Assembly: GCA_963723355.1 (NCBI GenBank)
Contig: CAVRQQ010000014.1
Coordinates: 37,956 to 101,955 of the forward strand
From: JAFDBW01 sp963723355
GTDB lineage: Bacteria > Desulfobacterota > Desulfuromonadia > Desulfuromonadales > BM103
Direction of reading: 5' to 3'
DNA length: 64,000 bases
Program-made: the position numbers and the translations under genes
The notes under the pieces: generated by a model
Told to the model about the DNA's origin: nothing
The model's input: the letters and a program-made list of their open reading frames with translations, nothing else
The model's database searches: none
In this document: piece by piece, positions 8,073-18,118 of the stretch
How the letters are laid out: each line of letters begins with the position of its first letter
Numbering within the stretch: position 1 is the first letter of the stretch

Positions 8073-8597
8073 ATGATCCTCGAACATAATGGTATTGCTC
8101 CGCAAATAGATCCTTCGGTTTTCCTGGCCCCAAGCGCCTGTGTCATAGGCGACGTTCAGATCGGTGAAAAATCAAGCCTCTGGTTCAACGTGCTTGTTCG
8201 CGGCGATGTGAATTACATCCGTATCGGCAAACGCACGAACATTCAGGATGGCACAGTGATTCACGTGACCCACAAGACGCACCCGACGGTTATCGGCGAC
8301 GACGTTTCTGTTGGACACAGCGTGACATTACACGGCTGCACCATACAGGATGGCTGCCTGATCGGAATCGGCGCGATCATCCTTGACGGAGTGGAGGTCG
8401 GCGAGTCATCCATGGTGGCCGCCGGTTCCTTGCTGACGCCGGGCACAAAGATACCTCCAAGGTCTCTGGTGATGGGCAGCCCTGCACGGGTCAGGAAAGA
8501 ACTGACCGATGCCGAATGTGCGGACTTCCATTCGATTGCCGAACGGTACATCCAGTACCAGGATGATTACCGGACCAATGTGAAAAGGATTGATTGA
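8073..8597 (+). CDS. Gamma-class carbonic anhydrase family protein
   Basis: A 174-residue left-handed beta-helix protein of the gamma-carbonic anhydrase/YrdA group, with hexapeptide repeats throughout (IGDVQIG, IGKRTNIQDG, IGDDVSVG, IGIGAIILDG). Zinc-binding histidines are apparent in VIHVTH and in VGHSVTLHG. Related proteins hydrate CO2 or have lost activity, so catalysis is likely but not certain. The ATG at 8073 gives the normal family length; the frame extends upstream to a TTG. It stands alone between the HU-family gene and the cyclic-nucleotide-binding protein. No signal peptide is seen, so it should be cytoplasmic. Confidence 0.88.
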   Translation: MILEHNGIAPQIDPSVFLAPSACVIGDVQIGEKSSLWFNVLVRGDVNYIRIGKRTNIQDGTVIHVTHKTHPTVIGDDVSVGHSVTLHGCTIQDGCLIGIGAIILDGVEVGESSMVAAGSLLTPGTKIPPRSLVMGSPARVRKELTDAECADFHSIAERYIQYQDDYRTNVKRID

Positions 8598-8706
8598 GTA
8601 TCTCACAGCAGGGCATTGTCACACTGTTTAGTTTTGTTCAGCTTATATGTTATGATCCCGGCGCTATGTGATAAAAAGCGGCTATATTAAAGAAGGGGCT
8701 TCATCC

Positions 8707-9183
8707 ATGGTCAAAACACAAGACTTTTCGTCGATCAAAAACAGCATCATGTTGCAGGGCTTATCAGATCAAGAACTGGGCAAGCTCGCAGGATTTTGTG
8801 ATATGCGGGAGATGGCGGAAGGAACCACCGTTTTTATTGAGAATATGCCCGGTGAATCACTTTTCCTGGTCAAGAAAGGCACGATTCGCGTATCCAGGAT
8901 GTTTGCCGAGGGTGACGAGAAGACTCTGGTTGTTCTTGGCCCAGAAGATATTTTCGGTGAAATGGCTGTCATCGACGGTCTACCGCGTTCGGCAACCGCA
9001 CGCGTTGCCGAAAACGCCGAGCTGATCAGCCTGAACAGGAAATCACTGGAGCAACTTTGTCGCGACGATGCCACCCTGGCCTTGAAACTGGTCAAGAACA
9101 TCGTCAAGGTTTTCAGCAAGCGTGTGCGTGAAGTCAATGAAGAATATCGTGACATGCTGATCTGGTCGATGCAAAAATCCTGA
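8707..9183 (+). CDS. Cyclic nucleotide-binding domain protein
   Basis: A 158-residue protein that is essentially one cNMP-binding (Crp-like) domain, residues about 15-130: FIENMPGESLFLVKKGTIRV, then FGEMAVIDGLPRSATARV, which matches the phosphate-binding cassette of CAP-family sensors. There is no DNA-binding helix-turn-helix after it; the C-terminal 30 residues are helical. It probably senses a nucleotide or serves as a partner subunit rather than a direct transcription factor. The ATG at 8707 follows GAAGGGG; a GTG 39 bases upstream is less likely. A terminator follows it. Confidence 0.82.
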   Translation: MVKTQDFSSIKNSIMLQGLSDQELGKLAGFCDMREMAEGTTVFIENMPGESLFLVKKGTIRVSRMFAEGDEKTLVVLGPEDIFGEMAVIDGLPRSATARVAENAELISLNRKSLEQLCRDDATLALKLVKNIVKVFSKRVREVNEEYRDMLIWSMQKS

Positions 9184-9324
9184 ACAGGTCATCGTCACGT
9201 TAATTTCTGAATGAAAAGCACACATTTACCAGGCTAATGATCTTCGCCAATATGGCCTCATTCGGTGAACCAGACCTCAAACCCTCCTTTGCGATTGAAA
9301 TAGAATCGAAGATAAAGTATAAAT

Positions 9325-9354
9325 GCCTCCTTTTTTGCAGGAGGATTTTTTTTA
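9325..9354 (+). terminator. Rho-independent terminator after the cNMP-binding protein
   Basis: GCCTCC (9325-9330) pairs with GGAGG (9340-9344) and is followed by A and a run of nine T, an intrinsic terminator, 30 bases before the phosphate transporter start. Confidence 0.7.
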
Positions 9355-9382
9355 ATCTGCTCTTGCTTGTCCGGAGTTACAG

Positions 9383-11074
9383 ATGCTGCCCATCCTTATG
9401 AACCAGAAACTCATCTTCGGCCTCCTCGGCGGTCTGGGCCTGTTCCTGTTTGGCATGAAAATCATGTCGGAAGGTTTGCAGAAAATCGCCGGCAGCAGAA
9501 TGAGGAAAATCCTCGCCGCGTTGACCAATAACCGTATCGTCGGCACCCTGGTCGGGATTGCCGTGACGGCAATGATCCAGTCCTCGAGTGCGACGACGGT
9601 CATGGTGGTCGGTTTTGTCAATGCCGGGCTGATGTCGCTGGTGCAGTCAATCGGCATCATCCTGGGGGCCAATATCGGCACCACGGTGACTGCCCAGTTG
9701 ATCGCCTTCAAGATCACCAAGTATGCTCTTCCGGCGATCGGTATAGGCGCGGGCTTCAAGCTTTTCTCGAAAAACCAGAAGTGGAGTTACATCGGCGAAG
9801 TCCTGCTCGGTTTTGGCCTGCTGTTTTTCGGCCTGTCGGTCATGAAGAGTGCCTTCGACCCACTCAAGGCCAGCGAGGAGTTTCGGCAGATCTTCATCAT
9901 GGTCGGCGACAACCACCTGCTCGGCGTGTTGATCGGTGCCGTCCTGACCATAATCGTCCAGAGCAGTAGCGCGACAATCGGTATCACCATCGCCCTGGCA
10001 TCAACCGGCATCATTAACTTCGAAGCCAGCGTCGCCCTGATCCTCGGAGAAAATATCGGTACGACAATCACCGCCAACCTGGCCGCGATCGGCACCAACC
10101 TGGCGGCACGTCGTACCGCCCTCGCGCACTTTCTTTTTAATACGATTGGCGTTTGTTACATGCTGATCTTTTTCAAGTTTTTTACCGGGTTCATCTCTTC
10201 GATCACCCCGGGAGACGCTGATTTTGTCATACAGACACAAGAACAAGTGGTCCGAATGGGCGGCGAAATTGGCGACAAACCATTCATTGCCCGACATATC
10301 GCCAATACCCATACCATGTTCAATATTGTCAACACGATTATCTTCCTGCCGCTGGTCGGCATCCTGGCCAAGCTGAGTACGATGGTTATCCGCGGACGTG
10401 ATGAAGAAATGGAGTACCACCTCAAATATCTCGACAACCGGGTCTTGAACACTCCGCCGATCGCGCTCGCCCAGGCCCGCTCCGAAACCCGGCGCATGGC
10501 CCAGGTTGCCCAGGAGATGGTCGACGAAACGCTGGCATTTCTGCAGGACAACGACCTGAAACGACTTCCTGCGCTGGAGAAGAAGGAGGATCTGACCGAC
10601 GTTCTGCAGAAGGAAATTACCAATTTCCTGGTGTCCTTGTCCCAGACATCCATTACCCAGGAATCCTCAAAGGAGGTTGCCTCGATGATGCATATGGTCA
10701 ATGACCTTGAGCGCGTCGGCGACCACTGTGAAAACCTCTGGCTCCTGTCGCAACGAAAACTGGAACAGAAAATCACCTTCTCCGAAATAGCCATGAACGA
10801 GATCGCGGAAATCTCCGAAATCACCAAGAATTTCCTGGCCAGGATCGTCAGGGCCCTGGAAGAAAAAGATGTCGGTGTCTACGACGAGGCCCATGAGCTG
10901 GAAGATGCCATCGACGATCTTGAGGAGAGGCTGCGCAATAATCACATCAGGCGCCTCAATACCGGTGAATGCACTGTGAACTCCGGTCTGATTTTTATCG
11001 ATATGCTGCATAACTTCGAAAAAATCGGCGATCATACATTCAACCTCGCCAAAGCCGTTGTCGGTAAGAAATAA
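9383..11074 (+). CDS. Na/Pi cotransporter family protein with PhoU-like domain
   Basis: A 563-residue inner-membrane protein of the NptA/YjbB type that moves phosphate with sodium. The N-terminal 330 residues are hydrophobic segments containing two copies of the family signature: QSSSATTVMVVGF with GANIGTTVTAQ, and later QSSSATIGITIA with GENIGTTITANL. Residues from about 340 are a cytoplasmic PhoU-like helical domain (VNDLERVGDHCENLW and MLHNFEKIGDHTFNLAK), which usually links the transporter to phosphate regulation. The stop codon overlaps the ATG of the Ppx/GppA gene by one base, so transport and polyphosphate metabolism are co-transcribed here. Either the ATG at 9383 or that five codons later could be the start. 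Confidence 0.92.
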   Translation: MLPILMNQKLIFGLLGGLGLFLFGMKIMSEGLQKIAGSRMRKILAALTNNRIVGTLVGIAVTAMIQSSSATTVMVVGFVNAGLMSLVQSIGIILGANIGTTVTAQLIAFKITKYALPAIGIGAGFKLFSKNQKWSYIGEVLLGFGLLFFGLSVMKSAFDPLKASEEFRQIFIMVGDNHLLGVLIGAVLTIIVQSSSATIGITIALASTGIINFEASVALILGENIGTTITANLAAIGTNLAARRTALAHFLFNTIGVCYMLIFFKFFTGFISSITPGDADFVIQTQEQVVRMGGEIGDKPFIARHIANTHTMFNIVNTIIFLPLVGILAKLSTMVIRGRDEEMEYHLKYLDNRVLNTPPIALAQARSETRRMAQVAQEMVDETLAFLQDNDLKRLPALEKKEDLTDVLQKEITNFLVSLSQTSITQESSKEVASMMHMVNDLERVGDHCENLWLLSQRKLEQKITFSEIAMNEIAEISEITKNFLARIVRALEEKDVGVYDEAHELEDAIDDLEERLRNNHIRRLNTGECTVNSGLIFIDMLHNFEKIGDHTFNLAKAVVGKK

Positions 11075-11995
11075 TGCTGGCTGCTGCAATCGACGCGGGC
11101 AGCAACACCCTGCGCCTGCTGATTGGCAAGGTTGTCGACGGCCGGGTCGTCCCGGAGCTTTATCAGCGCCGCATCTGTCGCCTGGCCGGAAATTTTTCAC
11201 AACAGGAGGGTCTGTCTGCCGAAGCCAGGGAGAGGGCCCTCTCCGTGTTTCGGGAGTTTTCCTTGATCTGTAACGAGGCTGACGTACAGCGAAGCAGGGT
11301 CGTCGGTACGGCAGCCTTCCGCCAGGCCGTCAACGGCGAAAACTTTGCCGATCAGGTTCGTGAGATGACCGGACTGCCTCTTGAGGTTATCACCGGAGAA
11401 GAAGAGGCCTTCTATACCGCCAGGGGAGTCGTCAGCGCCCTCGACCCTGTTCCTGCGCAGGCCCTGATTTTCGATATCGGTGGCGGCAGCACCGAGTTTA
11501 TCCTTTGTGTTGATGGCAGGGTTGCCTGGTCGCGGAGTTTCTCGCTGGGTGTGGTCCATCTGACCGAAGCTCATACTTCGCCAGTTGCCCGTCAAGCAGA
11601 GATATCAAAAACACTTGCCCTGGTTCAGGCAGAGCTTCAGCGAGCCTGCATCTCTTCCGGCGCCGACCTGGCAAAGCTGATCCTGGTCGGCACGGCCGGT
11701 ACGGTGACGACCCTGGCCGCACTCGATATGCAGATGTCTGAATACGACTGGAGACGTGTCAATAACTACTCCATGCTCGTATCACACGCTGCAAGCCTGG
11801 TACGATCGCCTGTGCCCGATGACCCCGCTGGAACGGGAAGCTTTGACCGGAATGGAACAGGGGCGCGGCGACCTGATTATCGCTGGCCTGGAGATCGTCC
11901 TCGGTATTCTGCGGGCAATGCATTCGGAACGTTTGATCGTCAGCGATTTCGGCATCCTCGAAGGGTTGCTTCTTTCCATGTATGACGGCACATAA
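11074..11995 (+). CDS. Ppx/GppA family phosphatase (one frameshift)
   Basis: Exopolyphosphatase or pppGpp phosphatase of the actin-like ATPase fold. The start MLAAAIDAGSNTLRLL is the phosphate-1 motif, and FDIGGGSTEF and GTAGTVTTLAAL are the second and third motifs. The frame breaks near base 11787: the N-terminal frame ends its family match at MLVSH and a frame shifted by +1 continues LQAWYDRL through LIVSDFGILEG to the stop at 11995. Deleting the G in CACGCTGC restores a 306-residue protein, the normal length of short Ppx/GppA proteins. It overlaps the phosphate transporter gene by one base. Sequence error is more likely than true loss, because both halves are well conserved. Confidence 0.85.
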
Positions 11996-12009
11996 TCCCG
12001 GTCATTTCG

Positions 12010-12039
12010 TTGACAAAGCAACTTCAACTCCGCTATTAT
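12010..12039 (+). promoter_or_regulatory. Sigma-70-type promoter upstream of iorA
   Basis: TTGACA (12010-12015), an 18-base spacer and TATTAT (12034-12039) lie about 75 bases before the iorA start. Confidence 0.55.
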
Positions 12040-12112
12040 CAAAGGCCTTTTGCGCCAACGTCCCTGATATTGCAAGGGCTCGTTATATCAAAGTTTTTTA
12101 GAGGTTAATGCT

Positions 12113-13878
12113 ATGCAGAAAACAGTTCTGTCGGGCAACGAGGCGTTCGCCCGCGCTGCCTATGAGGCCGGAGTAACGGTTGCATCGGCTTATCCCGGTA
12201 CCCCGTCTACGGAAATTCTTGAAAACATCATCCAGTATGACCGCATCGACGCTTCCTGGGCACCTAATGAAAAGGTTGCCCTGGAAGTCGGCATCGGGGC
12301 CAGCATAGGTGGCGCCCGGACCATCGTGACGATGAAGCATGTCGGCGTCAATGTGGCTGCGGACCCGCTCTTTACATTCTCCTATACCGGAGTGCGTGGC
12401 GGGCTGGTGCTGGTCGTCGCTGATGACCCGGAGATGCACTCCTCACAGGACGAGCAGGACAGCCGTCAATATGCGCGGTTTGCCAAGGTGCCGATGTTCG
12501 AGCCGGCGGACAGCCAGGAGGCCCTTGATTTCACGCGCCTGGCTTTCGATGCCAGTGAACAGTTCGATACACCGGTCCTGGTGCGCAGCACGACGCGTAT
12601 CTCCCATTCAAAATCGATTGTTGAGCTCGGCGAACCGCTTGCGGAACTCCCCGAAACCGGGTTGGTGCGCGATCCCGGCAAGTTCGTCATGCTGCCCAGC
12701 AACGCCAGGGTACGTCATCCACTCGTCGAGAAGCGCCTTGAAGAGATGTCCGAATGGGCCTGCTCGCAAGGTTTCAATCGTGTCGAAGCCGGGTGATGGC
12801 CAACTCGGCATCATTACTTCGGGTGTCGCTTACCAGTACGCGCGCGAAGTCTTCCCTGAAGCGGACATTCTTAAGCTCGGCCTGGTTTACCCACTGCCGA
12901 AACAGATGATCCGCGAGTTTGCTGCCCGCTTCAAAACCCTTTATGTGATTGAAGAGCTGGACCCCTTTATCGAAGAGCAGGTCAGGGCAATGGGTATCGC
13001 TGTCACCGGCAAGGACAAAGTGCCGATTTGCGGTGAACTGACCCCGGGCCGGGTGCGCGAGGCTTTTTCGGTCAACCCCCAGACCTTGGAACCGGTCGAG
13101 GAAACCCTTCCTCCCCGGCCGCCCAACATGTGTCCCGGTTGCCCGCATCGAAACGTCTTTCATGCCCTGAATCGCCTCAAGGCCTACGTCACCGGCGATA
13201 TCGGCTGTTATACGCTCGGCTTCATGCCGCCGCTCTCGGCCATGGATACCTGTATCTGCATGGGGGCCAGTATCGGCAACGCCACCGGGTTGAGCAAGGT
13301 CCTGAACGAAGAGGAACGTAAAAAGGTGGTTGCCGTGATCGGCGATTCCACCTTCCTGCATACCGGGATCAACGGCCTGATGGATATGGTCTACAACAAA
13401 TCCACGGCCACGGTGCTGATCCTCGACAACAGCACCACGGGCATGACCGGCCGCCAGGACAACCCGTCCACCGGTTATACTCTGGACGGAGAGACAGCCT
13501 ACCAGGTAGATCTCGAGGCGATCTGTAAAGCCCTCGGTGTCAAGCATGTTGTCACCATTGATCCTTTCCAGGTTGACAATACCCGGGCGGTGATCAGAGA
13601 GGCTATGGAACGGCCCGAGGTTTCAGTCGTCATCACGCGTCGGCCGTGCGTACTGATCAAGCACGATATAGTCAAGACCAGTACGCCTCTTTATGTTGAT
13701 CAGGACAAGTGCGTCGCCTGCAAGGCCTGCCTGACGCATAGGCTGTCCGGCGATTGAATGGGTGAGCGGCAAGGACGGTGAAAAAGGCCATTGCAGAATC
13801 GACCGGTTGATTTGCAATGGCTGCCAGGTCTGCATGCAGCTGTGTAAATTTGATGCGTTTGGAGTTTGTGATGAATGA
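12113..13878 (+). CDS. iorA: Indolepyruvate ferredoxin oxidoreductase, alpha subunit (two frameshifts)
   Basis: Thiamine-diphosphate enzyme that oxidatively decarboxylates aryl pyruvates (from Trp, Phe, Tyr) to aryl-acetyl-CoA and reduces ferredoxin. The N-terminal pyrimidine-binding domain starts SGNEAFARAAYEAG; the C-terminal half carries the TPP motif (GDSTFLHTGINGLMD) and, at the end, two [4Fe-4S] motifs (CVACKACL and CNGCQVC). The frame breaks twice. Near 12793 removing one G from CCGGGTG joins VEAG to DGQLGIITSG. Near 13733 removing one base joins CKACL to GCPAIEW, the usual end. The repaired protein is 587 residues, the family length. It overlaps iorB by eight bases and heads the iorA-iorB-paaK-ACT-paaK operon. 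Confidence 0.92.
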
Positions 13879-14455
13879 TAACAAGATAACCAATATCCTG
13901 ATGGCCGGGGTTGGCGGGCAGGGCACCCTGCTGGCCAGCGAAATCCTTTCCGAGGTGCTCATGCAGGCCGGCTACGATGTCAAGAAAGCCGAAGTGCACG
14001 GCATGGCCCAGCGTGGCGGCAGTGTCGTGTCGCACGTCCGCTTCGGTAAAAAGGTCTACTCGCCGATTATCCCGGAAGGGGAGGCGGATGTGCTGTTCGG
14101 TTTTGAATTGCTGGAGACCTACCGCTATCTGCCCCTGGTGAAAAAGACCGGTGCAGTGGTCGTTAACAACCTGCGCATCGCACCGCCATCAGTCGCCCTT
14201 GGCAAAGCTGAATACCCTCAGGATATCGCCCGGAAACTCAAACAGCGTGTTGACAACGTACGGATCGTGGAAGGGCTTGAGCTTGCTGAGCAGGCGGGCA
14301 ATTCGAAAGCGATCAATACGGTTTTGCTCGGCGCGCTCTCCAATACCCTGGAGCCTTCGCACGAACAATGGATTGCCGCAATCAAAAGCCTGGTGCCGGA
14401 GCGATTCCAGGACGTCAACCTGAAAGCTTTTGAACTGGGCCGGCAGGTTGGTTGA
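13871..14455 (+). CDS. iorB: Indolepyruvate ferredoxin oxidoreductase, beta subunit
   Basis: A 194-residue gamma-type 2-oxoacid:ferredoxin oxidoreductase subunit, partner of IorA. The signature GVGGQGTLLASEIL is at residues 11-24, followed by KKAEVHGMAQRGGSVVSHVR, the typical core of this family. The ATG at 13871 is supported by GGAG six bases upstream and overlaps the end of iorA. The two chains should form the cytoplasmic complex that converts indolepyruvate or phenylpyruvate to the acyl-CoA. The CoA-ligase genes next to it can activate the free aryl-acetates, so the operon is a route for anaerobic aromatic amino acid use. No damage is seen. Confidence 0.93.
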   Translation: MNDNKITNILMAGVGGQGTLLASEILSEVLMQAGYDVKKAEVHGMAQRGGSVVSHVRFGKKVYSPIIPEGEADVLFGFELLETYRYLPLVKKTGAVVVNNLRIAPPSVALGKAEYPQDIARKLKQRVDNVRIVEGLELAEQAGNSKAINTVLLGALSNTLEPSHEQWIAAIKSLVPERFQDVNLKAFELGRQVG

Positions 14456-14490
14456 TATTTTCAACCGGAAACCACGTAAGGACGATGACC

Positions 14491-15792
14491 ATGATCTGGA
14501 ATGACGAGTTTGAAACCCTGCCACGTGAAGCTCTCGAGTCCCTGCAGGCGAAACGCCTGCAGCGGGTTGCCGAGAAGGTTTATGCCACGGTCCCGTTTTA
14601 TCGGCAGCAATTCGACAAGGCCGGCGTAAAGCCGGAAAAGATCAGGACTCTGGATGATCTGCAGCGCCTGCCGTTTACCTTGAAGCAGGACATGCGCGAC
14701 AACTACCCCTATGGCCTGTTTGCCAAGCCTCTCGACCAGATCGTCAGGATTCATGCGTCCTCGGGAACCACCGGCAAACCGACCGTCGTTGGCTATACAC
14801 GACGTGACATCGAGAACTGGACCGAGATGATGGCCCGTTCATTCGTTGCCGCAGGAGCTCATCGCGGCGATGTTATTCACAATGCCTATGGCTATGGCCT
14901 CTTCACCGGTGGGCTTGGAGCACATTACGGCGCAGAGAAAATCGGCGCTTCAGTTATTCCGATGTCCGGCGGCAACACCAAGAAGCAGCTGATGATCATG
15001 CAGGACTTCGGTTCAACCGTTCTCACCTGCACGCCATCCTACAGCCTCTACCTTGCCGAAGCTGCGGCCGAGGAGGGGATTGACATCCGCACTCTCAAGC
15101 TGCGTGTCGGCATCCTTGGTGCCGAGCCCTGGACAGAGAAGATGCGTAACGAGATCGAAACCAAGGTCGGCATCAAGGCCATTGATATTTATGGCCTTTC
15201 CGAAATCCTTGGGCCGGGCGTCGGCATCGAGTGTATCGAAGCCCAGGGCGGCCTGCATATCTGGGAAGATCACTTCATCCCCGAGATTATCAACCCGGAC
15301 ACCGGTGATGTGTTGCCGGAGGGCGAACAGGGCGAACTGGTTATCACGACGATCACCAAGGAGGGGATTCCGATGATCCGTTATCGCACCCGCGATATTA
15401 CCCGGATTATTGCCGAACCCTGCATCTGCGGCCGCACTCACCGGCGCCTGGAGCGCATGTGCGGACGCTCTGATGACATGCTGATCATTCGCGGCGTCAA
15501 CGTCTTCCCGTCGCAGATTGAAAGCGTGCTGATGGATATTGAAGGCGTGGAGCCGCATTACCAGCTGATCGTCGAGAGGGAAGGAACGATGGACACTCTC
15601 GAGGTCCAGGTGGAAGTGAATGAAAAGACCTTCTCCGACGAGATCAAGGTCCTGCAGACTTTGTCGCGTCGTATCGAGAAGGAGATCAAGGACCTGCTCG
15701 GCATCAATTGCCGGATCCGGCTGGTGGAACCCAAGACCATTGCCCGCAGCGAAGGTAAAGCCCAGCGGGTTATCGATAACCGCCCGAAATAG
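14491..15792 (+). CDS. paaK: Phenylacetate-CoA ligase (copy 1)
   Basis: A 433-residue AMP-forming ligase of the PaaK family that activates phenylacetate or related aryl acids to CoA thioesters. Visible motifs are HASSGTTGKPTVVGYT (the P-loop A3 motif), YGLSEILGPG (A5), RYRTRDI (A7), GRSDDMLIIRGVNVFP (A8) and the C-terminal VEPKTI-RSEGKAQR with the acyl-adenylating Lys. The ATG at 14491 follows AAGGA at eight bases; upstream in-frame starts are poorer. A second PaaK lies beyond the ACT gene. Both copies next to iorAB imply linked oxidation and reactivation of aryl acids, as in other iorAB-paaK loci of anaerobes. Confidence 0.93.
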   Translation: MIWNDEFETLPREALESLQAKRLQRVAEKVYATVPFYRQQFDKAGVKPEKIRTLDDLQRLPFTLKQDMRDNYPYGLFAKPLDQIVRIHASSGTTGKPTVVGYTRRDIENWTEMMARSFVAAGAHRGDVIHNAYGYGLFTGGLGAHYGAEKIGASVIPMSGGNTKKQLMIMQDFGSTVLTCTPSYSLYLAEAAAEEGIDIRTLKLRVGILGAEPWTEKMRNEIETKVGIKAIDIYGLSEILGPGVGIECIEAQGGLHIWEDHFIPEIINPDTGDVLPEGEQGELVITTITKEGIPMIRYRTRDITRIIAEPCICGRTHRRLERMCGRSDDMLIIRGVNVFPSQIESVLMDIEGVEPHYQLIVEREGTMDTLEVQVEVNEKTFSDEIKVLQTLSRRIEKEIKDLLGINCRIRLVEPKTIARSEGKAQRVIDNRPK

Positions 15793-15808
15793 ACAGGGAG
15801 GGAAAATT

Positions 15809-16252
15809 ATGAAAGTTCAACAGATTTCCATCTTCATTGAGAACAAGTCCGGTCGTCTTGCCGAGGTTGCCCGTGTCCTGGGCGAAAAAAATGTCAATAT
15901 CCGGGCTCTTTCACTGGCAGACACCTCGGACTTCGGGATTCTTCGTCTTCTCGTCGATGATACCGATGTCGCCCTGGAGACCCTGAAAGGCAGTGGTTTT
16001 ACCGTCAACAAGACCGAAGTCGTCGCGGTTGAGGTGCCGGACCAGCCGGGCGGACTTTGTCGAATTCTCCAGGTCCTCGACGAGGCAAAGATCAACGTCG
16101 AGTACATGTATGCCTTTGTCGAGCGTAACGCCGGCAACGCCGTGATTATCTTCCGTTTTGATGACATTGACAACGCCATCACGACACTGCAGGGGAAAAA
16201 CGTTAGCATATTAACTGGTGAAAAACTTTACAGTCTTATAAACAGCTACTAG
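15809..16252 (+). CDS. Tandem ACT-domain protein
   Basis: A 147-residue protein composed of two ACT domains, residues 3-68 (ISIFIENKSGRLAEVARVL) and 71-140 (VEVPDQPGGLCRILQVLDE). ACT pairs bind amino acids and usually act as regulatory subunits or sensors. A strong AGGGAGGG lies just before the ATG. Its position between two paaK genes in an iorAB operon is typical in anaerobes, where it is presumed to sense an aromatic amino acid, but the ligand is not established. The protein is small and cytoplasmic with no catalytic domain. Confidence 0.88.
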   Translation: MKVQQISIFIENKSGRLAEVARVLGEKNVNIRALSLADTSDFGILRLLVDDTDVALETLKGSGFTVNKTEVVAVEVPDQPGGLCRILQVLDEAKINVEYMYAFVERNAGNAVIIFRFDDIDNAITTLQGKNVSILTGEKLYSLINSY

Positions 16253-16290
16253 GCTGTGTTCCTTAAATATTTACTTAAACGGATTTGATT

Positions 16291-17599
16291 GTGGAATATA
16301 ATATCTGGGACCCCCTCCACGAATGCCTGGAACGTAAAGACCTTCAACGTTTGCAGCTGGAGCGTCTGCGTGCGACCCTTGATCGGGTTGCCAAAGTCCC
16401 ATGTTACCAGGAAAAATTCAGGCAGGCCGGAGTCGGCCCGGACGATATCCATACCCTTGACGATCTGGTCAAGCTGCCCTTTACGACCAAGGAAGACCTG
16501 CGACTGAACTACCCCTATGGCATGTTCGCCGTGCCGATGCGGGATGTGGTCAGGATTCACTCTTCTTCCGGGACAACCGGAAAGCCCACCGTTGTCGGCT
16601 ATTCCCGCAAGGACCTGAATGACTGGTCTAATCTTGTCGCGCGATTCATGACCGCAGCCGGCGTCGTCCCGGACGATATTGTCCACATTGCCTTTGGTTA
16701 CGGCCTGTTTACCGGAGCCTTCGGCCTGCATTATGGCTCCGAACTGATCGGCTCTGCAGTGATCCCGATGTCCGGCGGCAACACCGAGCGCCAGATCATG
16801 ATCCTCAAGGATTATGGGGCAACAGCCCTGGTTTGCACCCCGTCCTATGCGCTGACCCTGGCTGATCGCATCGAAAAGATGGGACATGACCCGCGCACCT
16901 ACCTCAAACTCCGTGTCGGGCTGTTCGGCGGTGAGCCGTGGAGTGAAGAGCTCCGTCGTGAAATTGAAACGCGCCTTGATATCGTTGCAACCGACAACTA
17001 TGGCCTCTCGGAAATCGTCGGCCCGGGTGTCGCTGGAGAATGCCTGCGCCGTAAAGGGATGCATATCTTCGAGGACCACTTCCTGCCGGAAATTATCGAT
17101 CCGGAGACAGGCGAGGTGCTGCCGCCAGGTGCAGAAGGGAGAGCTGGTCCTGACCAATATCGTCCAGGAGGCCATCCCCCTGGTCCGATACCGGACCAGG
17201 GACATAACCCGGTTACACTACGAACCCTGTGAGTGTGGCAGAACCCTGGTACGTATGGAAAAAACCATGGGGCGCAGCGACGACATGCTGATCATCAAGG
17301 GCGTTAACGTTTTCCCGACCCAGATCGAGGAGGTCCTGTTCCAGGTCGAGGGATGCGAACCGCATTATCAGTTGGTCGTTGAGCGGGAAGGGACACTTGA
17401 TACGCTCGAGGTCCAGGTTGAGGTGAACGAGAATATCTTCTTCGATGAGATGAAGAAGCAAAGAGCCTTCATAGAGATGATTGAGAAGCGCCTGGCGACC
17501 AACATCGGCCTGCACGCCAAGATCAAGCTTGTCGAGCCTTCATCGATGCCGAGGCATGAGGGAAAAGCCAACCGGATAATTGACAAACGCAACAAGTAA
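16291..17599 (+). CDS. paaK: Phenylacetate-CoA ligase (copy 2, one frameshift)
   Basis: Second PaaK-family ligase, 435 residues after repair. Motifs parallel copy 1: HSSSGTTGKPTVVGYS, YGLSEIVGPG, RYRTRDITR, GRSDDMLIIKGVNVFP. The frame breaks near base 17143: the N-terminal part reads to LPPGAEG and the next frame continues ELVLTNIVQEAIP. Removing one G from AAGGGAGAG gives GAEGELVLT, exactly parallel to copy 1 (GELVITT). The GTG at 16291 is chosen because GGA lies at a good distance; a TTG two codons upstream is also possible. It closes the ior operon. The two copies may prefer different aryl acids. Confidence 0.9.
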
Positions 17600-17660
17600 T
17601 AGTCGCTAACTTACTGTTTTGTAAATACTATTTTAAGATTCTATGGTACGGGAATTGTGC

Positions 17661-17689
17661 TTGACAAAAGGGTGGTTATAAACAATAAT
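17661..17689 (+). promoter_or_regulatory. Promoter of the tRNA-Pro gene
   Basis: TTGACA (17661-17666) with a 17-base spacer and AATAAT (17684-17689), ending ten bases before the tRNA 5' end. Confidence 0.75.
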
Positions 17690-17699
17690 TCGAGTCCGT

Positions 17700-17776
<77 letters not shown>

Positions 17777-17784
17777 AATTTCAA

Positions 17785-17811
17785 GAGGAGCAGATCATCG
17801 ATCTGCTCCTC
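17785..17811 (+). terminator. Hairpin terminator after tRNA-Pro
   Basis: GAGGAGCAGATC (17785-17796) and GATCTGCTCCTC (17800-17811) form a perfect 12-base-pair stem with a three-base loop eight bases after the tRNA. The T tract that follows is interrupted (GGATTGTTT). Confidence 0.75.
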
Positions 17812-17901
17812 GGATTGTTTATGGGTATCGCTTGGGAACTCTCCCGGAGATTAATTCCAGGGAGAGTTGGCAAACTGTCAACTGGCTTCAGAATCTGTAC
17901 T

Positions 17902-18096
17902 TTATCCTCTGATCGCATCATTAAGAGCTTCAAGCAGTTGCACGATATCCACATTATGTACTCCTGCGCCGTGTTCGACCTCTTCGTAATCTGCAATCTG
18001 ACATTCCATGCAATCAAGACCAAAGGTGCGAAACACCTCGATCGTTTCAGGGTGTTTGGAAATGATGTCCGAAATTGTCATTTCACGTGTGATCAT
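17902..18096 (-). CDS. DUF1858 domain protein (copy 1)
   Basis: A 64-residue protein that is a single DUF1858 domain. It opens with MTISDIISKHPETIEVF, has a two-cysteine CMEC motif in the middle, and ends in a helix (VDIVQLLEALNDAI). DUF1858 proteins are small helical Cys-containing proteins often found in anaerobes and fused to redox or iron-cluster enzymes; no exact function is known. The ATG at 18096 is preceded by GGAGG at five bases. It lies downstream of coaD on the same strand with a 22-base gap, so probably in the rsmD-coaD transcript. A second copy sits before recG at 35739. Confidence 0.8.
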   Translation of the reverse strand: MITREMTISDIISKHPETIEVFRTFGLDCMECQIADYEEVEHGAGVHNVDIVQLLEALNDAIRG

Positions 18097-18118
18097 ATTG
18101 CCTCCTTCAAACGTTTCT

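Noticed and set aside
12774..13547. Minus-strand 257-codon frame inside iorA
   Set aside because: Antisense shadow of the TPP-binding half of iorA.
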